Positions 14,748-20,083 of a stretch of 20,083 bases of DNA are shown in pieces. The notes under the pieces were generated by a model. It was not told the DNA's origin and ran no database searches. It saw only the letters and a list, made by a program, of their open reading frames with translations. Where the stretch lies: positions 1 through 20,083 of IMG/VR virus record IMGVR_UViG_3300034280_000343, one strand, 5' to 3'. Every line of letters begins with the position of its first letter. Within the stretch, counting starts at the first letter, position 1. Source of the DNA: a virus. A program made the translations under genes and the position numbers.

Positions 14748-15319
14748 TCATAGCACAAACAATAATACACTATCTTATTAAAAGCATTGAAACTGAAATG
14801 AATGCTGTTACAGGTGCGAATGTCACAGGTAAAGGTATTGCTATTAAGGATGTTTTAGGACAGGTTGTAAGTTTACAGACAAATGCATCAGGTGAAAGAG
14901 AATATCTTGGTTTAAATGATACACTAAGAACATATTTTTACATTAGATTAAATGGTAACTATACAGAAACCAGAAAGGCAGCAAATGTTAAACGTGGCAG
15001 TTGTGGATTAGAATCAGAGGTCAGAGTGCCACTTAAAGCAGTTATGCAGCATCCGTGTGCTGATCCTTTGATGTTACTTGATGCATTCAAATACGGTCTG
15101 TTTAATACTAATTTCAAAGGTCTTATCTGGGGATATGATATAGTAAATATTAGAATCTTTCCTTTGATTAGTTCGGTTGTATCATGGGAGATATATAATC
15201 TTGAAACAGGAAAAGATGCTAAGACAATGAATAGTCTTATGCAGATTGTTAGCCATGACTTTGAACTTAGATTTGATTTGACTTATTCTGATAAATGTAA
15301 AAAATTTAAAATCTGCTAA
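14744..15319 (+). CDS. Putative tail terminator / neck protein, 191 aa
   Basis: Translation is coupled by an ATGA overlap. The N-terminal helix (MIIAQTIIHYLIKSIETEMN) followed by alternating strands and a late helix near residues 100-120 fits the small alpha/beta tail-terminator fold that caps tail tubes, and the neighbour upstream looks like a tail-completion protein. A KRGSCGLESE element near residue 83 echoes KKRGSCGQEE in the 291-aa tail-type protein. That may reflect a shared interface or may be chance. Cysteines lie at the end (DKCKKFKIC). There is no catalytic motif. Function is inferred. Confidence 0.73.
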   Translation: MIIAQTIIHYLIKSIETEMNAVTGANVTGKGIAIKDVLGQVVSLQTNASGEREYLGLNDTLRTYFYIRLNGNYTETRKAANVKRGSCGLESEVRVPLKAVMQHPCADPLMLLDAFKYGLFNTNFKGLIWGYDIVNIRIFPLISSVVSWEIYNLETGKDAKTMNSLMQIVSHDFELRFDLTYSDKCKKFKIC

Positions 15320-15320
15320 T

Positions 15321-15659
15321 ATGAATTGTTGTCCTTGTTGTGAAAAGACTTTGTATTTAGGCTGTTATAATCCATGTGGGATGGTCATAGATTTTGATAT
15401 GATTGTCACTATGGGTATGGCAGGTGACTGGACATTGCAATTAACTTTTGGCAGACAGATACAAAAATTTGTTGTCAGTTTGGCAGTTGGTGATGATATA
15501 AAATTTAACCTGTCAAATTTGAATGAATATTACACTTATTCATTAACTTTGCTTGATCCAAACGGAGATATAGTATTAGTTGAAGTGAATGGTGAAGAAT
15601 ATGATTGTTTTGAGTTTAAAACCACAATTGGTGCTATAAATGGAATTGTTATATCTTAA
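15321..15659 (+). CDS. Small protein with Cys-rich N-terminus, 112 aa
   Basis: The protein starts MNCCPCCEKTLYLGCYNPCG, six cysteines in 19 residues, which could be a zinc knuckle or a disulfide knot. The rest looks like a compact beta sandwich (WTLQLTFGRQIQKFVV, YYTYSLTLLDPNG, CFEFKTTIG). There is no signal peptide or membrane segment. It sits between the neck genes and the first fibre gene, so a fibre attachment or tail role is possible. Cysteine richness at this density is unusual even among its neighbours. I do not recognise the family. Confidence 0.73.
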   Translation: MNCCPCCEKTLYLGCYNPCGMVIDFDMIVTMGMAGDWTLQLTFGRQIQKFVVSLAVGDDIKFNLSNLNEYYTYSLTLLDPNGDIVLVEVNGEEYDCFEFKTTIGAINGIVIS

Positions 15660-15670
15660 AATAATAAATT

Positions 15671-16963
15671 ATGTACGCTTCTTTTAAATTCCCTATTGAC
15701 ATTGTTAAACAAACAAATGGCAACGTATTTATTTATAATAATGCAACAGGTGATTATGTAAAATCATTGACTTCTGAATATGTTGAATTAATCTGCAATG
15801 ACAATGGAATTGTTAAGTTAGTTCAAGAAGCAGGTGCTGAATATTTTGACCCTGCATTAGTTGTTAAAACTCAAGTTTTACCTGCTGCTGCTGTTCCATT
15901 TAGTGGTAATTGTTTAGATTTAAGTCAACTATTAGCTACTGATTTTTTTTTTGAATTAGCAGGTTCTGGTGGTGGTTGTTGTGATTTGGATGCTACACTA
16001 ACAGTTGGTAATAGTGCAGGTGCAAATGATATTGACCTAAATAATAATGATTTGTTGAATGTAGATAAAGCTACATTTAATTTAGGTAGTTCTGATGTTG
16101 CTGGGGTTGGTGAAGTTGTTTGGAATAATCAGGATGGAACTTTGGATTTAGGTTTAAAAGGCGGTGCAGTTACTTTACAAATAGGACAGGAGATTGTAGC
16201 AAGGTCAGTTAATAAAACTGTTCCTTTAATAGATTTGTTGGAAGCTAACTATCAGGTTGTAAGAGTTACAGGTGCATCAGGACAAAGATTAGCAGTTAGA
16301 TTAGCACAAGCTGATACAGAGGCAAATTGCCAAAGCACACTTGGAATAGTAACAGAAACAATTTTAAGAAATCAAGAGGGTTTTGTTACGGTTTTAGGGC
16401 AAGTTAGAAAGATTAACACAACTGGTAGTTTACAGGGCGAAACGTGGAATGATGGTGATGTGCTTTATCTTAGCGCAACAACACCAGGCGCAATTACAAA
16501 CGTAAAACCACAATATCCAAACAAAATTATAATTGTTGGATATGTAGAATATGCTCATGCTATAAACGGTAAAATTTATGCAAATATTAACAGACAAGAA
16601 ACTGCTGCTGTTGATATTCAAGCTGCATGTAGTGATGAAACTACAGCACTAACAACTGGTACTGCTAAACTTACATTTAGAATGCCTTATGCAATGACTG
16701 TTTATGAAGTAAGAGCGAGTTTAACTACTGCTCAAGCATCTGGTTCTATTTTTACTGTAGATATAAATGAATCTGGATCATCAATTCTTAGCACTAAACT
16801 AACTATTGACAATACAGAAAAAACATCTAAAACTGCTGCTACTCCTGCTGTAATATCAGATAGTGCTTTAGCTGATGATAGCGAAATAACAATTGACATT
16901 GACCAGATAGGAGATGGAACTGCAAAAGGTTTAAAAATTACTTTAATTGGTGTACGCTCATGA
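15671..16963 (+). CDS. Tail fibre / appendage protein with modular C-terminal domain, 430 aa
   Basis: Residues about 1-95 form an N-terminal attachment region ending just before a GSGGGCC turn. Residues about 145-310 contain a module familiar from phage tail and fibre proteins (VVWNNQDGTLDLGLKGG, then ETWNDGDVLYLS and NKIIIVGYVEYAHAINGKI). Residues about 318-430 carry a second module common at the ends of phage structural proteins (CSDETTALTTGTAKLTFRMP, ending ITIDIDQIGDG and LKITLIG). Family recall is from sequence pattern, without a database check. The gene contains a 10-T run (15943-15952). It overlaps the next gene as ATGA. It probably mediates host-surface contact. Confidence 0.8.
   Translation: MYASFKFPIDIVKQTNGNVFIYNNATGDYVKSLTSEYVELICNDNGIVKLVQEAGAEYFDPALVVKTQVLPAAAVPFSGNCLDLSQLLATDFFFELAGSGGGCCDLDATLTVGNSAGANDIDLNNNDLLNVDKATFNLGSSDVAGVGEVVWNNQDGTLDLGLKGGAVTLQIGQEIVARSVNKTVPLIDLLEANYQVVRVTGASGQRLAVRLAQADTEANCQSTLGIVTETILRNQEGFVTVLGQVRKINTTGSLQGETWNDGDVLYLSATTPGAITNVKPQYPNKIIIVGYVEYAHAINGKIYANINRQETAAVDIQAACSDETTALTTGTAKLTFRMPYAMTVYEVRASLTTAQASGSIFTVDINESGSSILSTKLTIDNTEKTSKTAATPAVISDSALADDSEITIDIDQIGDGTAKGLKITLIGVRS
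15943..15952 (+). repeat. Ten-T homopolymer inside the fibre gene
   Basis: The tract GAT-TTT-TTT-TTT-GAA has ten consecutive T and encodes D91 F92-F94. Loss or gain of one T puts a stop within three codons (TAG or TGA). Such runs are prone to replication or transcription slippage. Confidence 0.85.
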
Positions 16964-17757
16964 TAATAAATCCTTATGTATTTGCAAGTTGTGACCCTGA
17001 TGCTGAAATTTTTATAACAGCAGCAGGTATAACTGATGTTACTCAAAAAACTGCTATTTGTAAATTAGTTGGTGCTTTAAAAAGTAATAACTTGTGGACT
17101 AAGATGCAAGCTATATATCCATTTGTTGGTGGTACTGCAAGTACACATAAGTGGAATTTAAAGAATCCTTTAGATACGGATGCTGCACATAGAATTGTAT
17201 TTTCAGGTGGATGGACACATTCAAGTACAGGTATTCTTGCTAATGGTGTGAATGCTTATGCAGATACAAAGTTAGGAATGAATGTTCTTGCACAGGACAA
17301 TGCACATTTATCTATATATAGCAGAACAAATAGTAATATAACTACAATAGACTTAGGTGTTCAATTTACTTCAATATCTTTTAGTTCTTTTATTGCTGCA
17401 AGAATATCTGGTAATTTTAACAGTAGACTAAACACATCAGGTTTTATAGATGGACTTACTGCTAATACAGATTCAAGAGGTCAATTTCTTTCATATAGAA
17501 GTGATAATCTTAAAATAAATACAAGAAAAAATACTAATAGTGCATTTGCATTTAATCAAACATCAACAAGTGCAGGAGCAAATGTTTTACCTTATTTTAT
17601 AGGTAACATTAATTTTAATGGAACTCCTTTAGGAGGATATTACAGTAATAGAGAATATGCTTTTGCAACATTAGGTTCTGCATTGTCAGGTGCTGAAACT
17701 ACAATATTTTATACAATAATACAAGATTTTCAAACACTTTTAGGTAGACAAGTTTAA
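16960..17757 (+). CDS. Probable adhesin / fibre-associated protein, LamG-like, 265 aa
   Basis: The protein begins near FITAAGITDVTQKTAICKLV and contains the run NNLWTKMQAIYPFVGG, then RIVFSGGWTHSSTGILANG. This series recurs in proteins encoded with tail fibres of Bacteroidota phages. Later it is Ser/Thr/Asn-rich and beta-like with a GGYYSNREYAFATLG element, consistent with a concanavalin-type (LamG-like) sandwich that binds glycans. There is no signal peptide, as expected for a virion part. It is translationally coupled to the 430-aa fibre gene by ATGA. A receptor-binding or decorating role is inferred. Confidence 0.78.
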   Translation: MIINPYVFASCDPDAEIFITAAGITDVTQKTAICKLVGALKSNNLWTKMQAIYPFVGGTASTHKWNLKNPLDTDAAHRIVFSGGWTHSSTGILANGVNAYADTKLGMNVLAQDNAHLSIYSRTNSNITTIDLGVQFTSISFSSFIAARISGNFNSRLNTSGFIDGLTANTDSRGQFLSYRSDNLKINTRKNTNSAFAFNQTSTSAGANVLPYFIGNINFNGTPLGGYYSNREYAFATLGSALSGAETTIFYTIIQDFQTLLGRQV

Positions 17758-17758
17758 T

Positions 17759-17968
17759 ATGATACAAGTAGGATTATTGACATTAGCACAAAAAAATGAA
17801 ATATTTGAAATGCTATATGATGAAGATAGCTATTTCAATGCAATCCAGGATGCAGATGATAACTGGATTATTAGTATTGAAGAAATAGAATTTTGTACAG
17901 TTGAACAGTTTCAATGGGTTAAGCAATTACCATTGATAGAATATAAACCGAAAGTAACTGAAATATGA
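17759..17968 (+). CDS. Small acidic protein linked to fibre genes, 69 aa
   Basis: Sixty-nine residues start one base after the stop of the LamG-like gene. The protein is acidic and amphipathic (LTLAQKNEIFEMLYDEDSYF) with an Asp/Glu-rich turn and a C-terminal FQWVKQLPLIEYKP. It overlaps the endolysin start as ATGA. A small protein between fibre and lysis genes may be a fibre chaperone or assembly factor, but I see no diagnostic motif. Function is unknown. Confidence 0.68.
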   Translation: MIQVGLLTLAQKNEIFEMLYDEDSYFNAIQDADDNWIISIEEIEFCTVEQFQWVKQLPLIEYKPKVTEI

Positions 17969-18591
17969 AACACTTTCAGCAGATATTAAAGGATAAAGGA
18001 TTCTATTCTGGCAATGTAGATGGAATCATTGGTCCTATAAGTTTAGCTGCTACTAAGCAGTTAATAAGCTATGAAATATCAAAACGTGGATGGTTACAAC
18101 CTGTAACCGACTTAGTTTGGTTGCGCTTAAATAAAACATTTGATAATAAATTTACTGATGTTGTTGTTCGATTTTCAAACAATAATCCTGACATGATTAT
18201 GCCATGTTCTACCAGACCAGGTAATTTTTGGATTTTTAATCCTGTATCTGTTGGTGGAATAACTGGTACAGCTGTAGCATGTGAGCAGCAAACAATCGGT
18301 TCACATACGTTCAAAACATCAGCAAATTGGAAAAGTTTGTGGTTAGGTGCGCCATATTTCATGCAGACTGGAGCAGTTGAAATTTGGAGAGATGGAAACA
18401 AAGATACTAACATAGACAAAAACATTAAGACAAAAGGTTGGTACGGTATAAACTTTCACAGGGCAGGATTAGGTTCTTTTGTAGATAACTGGTCTGCAGG
18501 TTGTATGGTTGTTCCAGATAACAGATGGTTTGAAGCTATAAAGATATTTAAAGCAGAACAGGTTATAAACTTTACATTGATTGAATTATGA
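17965..18591 (+). CDS. Putative endolysin: PG-binding domain plus YkuD-like catalytic domain, 208 aa
   Basis: Residues about 3-35 match a peptidoglycan-binding (PG_binding_1) repeat (FQQILKDKGFYSGNVDGIIG then LAATKQLI). The C-terminal domain carries FHRAG with H165 and NWSAGCMVVP with S177 and C180. This resembles the YkuD His/Cys site, but with 11 residues between His and Ser and Ala where the classical motif has His (S/T-H-G-C). There is no signal peptide, so it needs the holin to cross the membrane. The following membrane and holin genes overlap as ATGA, which supports a lysis role. It could cut or exchange peptidoglycan cross-links; which bond is not visible. The variant motif lowers certainty about chemistry, not about lysis context. 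Confidence 0.82.
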   Translation: MKHFQQILKDKGFYSGNVDGIIGPISLAATKQLISYEISKRGWLQPVTDLVWLRLNKTFDNKFTDVVVRFSNNNPDMIMPCSTRPGNFWIFNPVSVGGITGTAVACEQQTIGSHTFKTSANWKSLWLGAPYFMQTGAVEIWRDGNKDTNIDKNIKTKGWYGINFHRAGLGSFVDNWSAGCMVVPDNRWFEAIKIFKAEQVINFTLIEL

Positions 18592-19073
18592 TGATATTTA
18601 TTTACATTTTAGTTGTAGCTTGCTGTATTAAATTTCTGCATTATTGCATTGGATCTCCTATCCAGGGTGAATTTTATTCTGGTAGAATATTTTCAAGCTA
18701 TGGTAGATGGATTTCATACAAGTATAACGATTTTGAAGAAAGAGAAAAGAAACGTGTTTATTCGGTTTTTGAGACATGGAAACATGCAATGGATATAAAG
18801 TTACAGAATGATTTAAAAACTGCAGCACAGACCGAAACAGAAGCTATTTATAAGCATTTTGTAGAAACAGTTGACAAGGAATATAAAAGAATAGAACATA
18901 AAATGAAGCCTAATCCATTCAGCATGTTAGGTGCGTGTCCAATATGTTTTGGAACATGGGTAGGGTTAATTTTATGGACAGCAATATGTTTATTAAATCC
19001 ATTTCAATTATGGTGGATTTTAATAGGTTCTCCCACATCAGTTGTTTTATCACGTTATATTAAAATTCAATGA
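18588..19073 (+). CDS. Membrane protein of the lysis cassette with CPIC motif, 161 aa
   Basis: Residues 2-20 are hydrophobic (MMIFIYILVVACCIKFLHYC), a likely N-terminal membrane anchor. A long charged helical middle (about 45-108, with EEREKKRVYSVFETWKHAMD and many Lys/Glu) follows. Then come GACPICFGTWVG around C117 and C120 and two probable C-terminal spans (about 121-156). CPIC-F-G-x-W is a short element of small membrane proteins such as DUF1360-type; metal or redox use is possible. It sits between endolysin and holin with ATGA overlaps on both sides. It could be an accessory holin or a spanin-like protein, but a spanin would normally have a different shape. Confidence 0.72.
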   Translation: MMIFIYILVVACCIKFLHYCIGSPIQGEFYSGRIFSSYGRWISYKYNDFEEREKKRVYSVFETWKHAMDIKLQNDLKTAAQTETEAIYKHFVETVDKEYKRIEHKMKPNPFSMLGACPICFGTWVGLILWTAICLLNPFQLWWILIGSPTSVVLSRYIKIQ

Positions 19074-19510
19074 AACACATTTTACTTTTTACAGGAATTG
19101 GACTTACTACAGAGTTATGCAAAGAAATAGATGTAATGAAACCACTTATAGTTGGTTTGTTTATTTTCTTATTGTTAGATCTGATTACAGGAATCAGAAA
19201 AGCAAGTATAAATAAACAGGCTATTACATCTTTAGGATTGAGAAAATCACTAAGCAAATTTTTAGAATATTCTATTGCAATCTTAGCATCTCAAGTATTT
19301 ACATTCATATTTAAACTGGACATTACATTGTCCTATTATGTAGCTTTGTTTATTGCTACAATTGAATTGAAGTCTATATTTGAAAATATATCTGAAACAA
19401 CTGGAATAAATCTTTGGAAAGTTGTTAGAAAACTGATTCCATCAATATCACAGTTAGAAGAAGAAAAGAAAAAGAAGAAAGAGGATAATAAACCAGAAAA
19501 CAATGGCTGA
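19070..19510 (+). CDS. Holin (phage holin family 4 type), 146 aa
   Basis: Residues about 24-42 form a hydrophobic segment ending in LLLDLITGIRKA, the D-x-x-T-G-I element typical of this holin family. Two more hydrophobic stretches follow (about 66-84 and 87-105: YSIAILASQVFTFIFKL, ITLSYYVALFIATIEL). The C-terminus is a long charged tail (EEEKKKKKEDNKPENNG), probably cytoplasmic. It would form the membrane lesions that let the endolysin out. It overlaps the upstream membrane gene as ATGA and the next gene by eight bases. No dual start or antiholin is evident. Confidence 0.82.
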   Translation: MKHILLFTGIGLTTELCKEIDVMKPLIVGLFIFLLLDLITGIRKASINKQAITSLGLRKSLSKFLEYSIAILASQVFTFIFKLDITLSYYVALFIATIELKSIFENISETTGINLWKVVRKLIPSISQLEEEKKKKKEDNKPENNG

Positions 19511-19808
19511 TAGTTATACGGATTATCCGAAAGCAGCGGTTGAAAATGCTAAAGCTGCATTAAGGTATGCAGAAGAATATGGATGGGGAACCTGTGGTAC
19601 TCCTGTAGGTAAAGCAAGAGCAAATCAATTAGCGAATAATGAACCCATTTCCGAAGATACTATCCAGAGGATGGCAATGTTTGAACGACATAGACAAAAT
19701 TCTACCAGAAGATTAGGTGATGGATGTGGTCGTTTAATGTGGTTAGCCTGGGGAGGTGATGAGGGTATTGAATGGGCAAAAAGAAAAATGGAACAACTAA
19801 AAAAATAA
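19503..19808 (+). CDS. Small conserved phage protein with ANQLANNEPIS core, 101 aa
   Basis: The 101-aa protein starts inside the end of the holin gene. It contains YPKAAVENAKAALRYAEEYG, CGTPVGKARANQLANNEPIS, an FERHRQNS segment and GRLMWLAWGGDEGIEWAK. This is a compact helical module that I recall as recurring in phage genomes, sometimes attached to prohead protease (XkdF-like) proteins. Here it stands alone beside the lysis genes and just before the terminator. No catalytic residues are evident. Function is unknown, and the placement next to lysis genes is not what its association with head genes would predict. Confidence 0.76.
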   Translation: MADSYTDYPKAAVENAKAALRYAEEYGWGTCGTPVGKARANQLANNEPISEDTIQRMAMFERHRQNSTRRLGDGCGRLMWLAWGGDEGIEWAKRKMEQLKK

Positions 19809-19838
19809 TCTCTGTTTCTTGCGTTCCTTTGTCTGCGA

Positions 19839-19871
19839 CAGGGCTGGTGTAAAAATCAGTCCTGTTTTTTT
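19839..19871 (+). terminator. Terminator closing the late operon
   Basis: CAGGGCTG (19839-19846) pairs with CAGTCCTG (19857-19864) with one G-T wobble around a 10-base loop, followed by seven T. It ends plus-strand transcription after the 101-aa gene. Confidence 0.85.
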
Positions 19872-20083
19872 ATTAGCAGTTGTGACTTATCACTAAATCT
19901 AATTATTGTGGCTATCTCATAACATAGAACAGTTTCAAAATAGGTTTTAGCATAAAGCTGATTATTCTTTTCAGTATCGTAAATAATCGCTTCATAGGGA
20001 TTATAATAGACAAGTGAACAATGATTATAGGTAAAGATAAATAATGGCAGCAGAACGTTATTTTGTGGCAATACAGAGCATCT
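19856..20083 (-). CDS. Minus-strand reading frame, 5' partial at the window edge
   Basis: The minus-strand frame is open from the window edge to a TGA at 19858-19856, 75 residues. Composition looks natural for a protein (VYYNPYEAIIYDTEKNNQLY, then YFETVLCYEIATII and a KKQD end). No family is recognised. A TTG at 20071 is the only candidate start I saw inside the window, but the frame continues beyond it, so the gene probably begins outside. Its stop falls within the plus-strand terminator, and no terminator for the minus strand is visible, which weakens the call. A plus-strand ATG at 20044 competes for the last 40 bases. Confidence 0.45.
   Translation of the reverse strand, partial: RCSVLPQNNVLLPLFIFTYNHCSLVYYNPYEAIIYDTEKNNQLYAKTYFETVLCYEIATIIRFSDKSQLLIKKQD
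20044..20083 (+). CDS. Possible start of a plus-strand gene running off the window
   Basis: An ATG at 20044, preceded by an A-rich TAAAGATAAATA, opens MAAERYFVAIQSI to the edge. It would be the first gene of a new transcript after the terminator. Only 13 codons are visible and a minus-strand frame overlaps it, so this is a weak call. Confidence 0.25.
   Translation, partial: MAAERYFVAIQSI

Noticed and set aside
15671-17757. Search for a diversity-generating retroelement in the fibre genes
   Set aside because: No reverse transcriptase gene and no near-identical adenine-differing repeat pair was found by eye.
18069-18425. 118-codon minus-strand frame in the endolysin gene
   Set aside because: The plus-strand frame has a PG-binding repeat and catalytic-type residues; the minus frame has neither motif nor leader.
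1-20083. CRISPR array, tRNA genes, insertion sequences or attachment sites
   Set aside because: No regularly spaced repeats, cloverleaf-like sequences, transposase genes or long terminal repeats were seen. Weak tRNA-like folds cannot be excluded without a computed scan.

Overview
This window reads as the late (virion assembly and lysis) region of a tailed double-stranded DNA phage or prophage of a Bacteroidota host, probably a Flavobacteriia relative. The sequence is AT-rich. Start codons have A/T-rich leaders and no purine-rich Shine-Dalgarno sites. A promoter matching the Bacteroidota -33 TTTG / -7 TAnnTTTG consensus lies on the minus strand at 10830-10860. One exported protein has a Bacteroidota-type signal peptide ending in FSQ. 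No integrase, terminase, replication or repressor gene and no tRNA was recognised here, so temperate versus lytic lifestyle cannot be decided.

Layout. (1) 2-4718, plus strand: the end of one virion protein, two large beta-rich virion proteins, and a putative major tail protein with a C-terminal Ig-like (BIG2-type) domain, closed by a strong terminator. (2) 4779-9495, plus: a portal carrying an inserted DnaJ-type zinc module, a MuF-like head protein fused to an HExxH metallopeptidase domain, a 64-aa gene overlapping its end that is a candidate immunity gene, two small genes, and a coiled-coil scaffold candidate. (3) 9529-10780, minus: five small accessory genes with their own promoter and related ACACA leaders, inserted between scaffold and capsid genes like a moron block. 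(4) 10882-12792, plus: promoter, structured leader, major capsid protein with C-terminal extension, and hairpin terminator. (5) 12805-15319: head-tail connection genes. (6) 15321-17968: tail-fibre or adhesin genes. (7) 17965-19808: lysis genes (YkuD-like endolysin, membrane protein, holin) and a small conserved protein, closed by a terminator. (8) 19856-20083: an open frame on the minus strand running off the window.

How the genes work together. The portal, scaffold, MuF protein and capsid protein would build the prohead. The 327-, 193- and 191-aa proteins probably form the neck. The 291-, 316- and 824-aa proteins belong to the tail or baseplate. The 430- and 265-aa proteins probably contact the host surface, and the holin releases the signal-less endolysin at the end of infection. 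Many junctions overlap as ATGA, which suggests translational coupling.

The strongest candidate for something little described is the 7440-8221 cassette: a metallopeptidase domain at the end of the MuF head protein plus the 64-aa partner gene. By hand count it has about 20-27% G+C, against 38-45% in flanking stretches. Secondary points are the zinc-module portal, the reversed block with a SPOR-like exported protein, paired leader hairpins before the capsid and tail genes, and a 10-T tract in a fibre gene.
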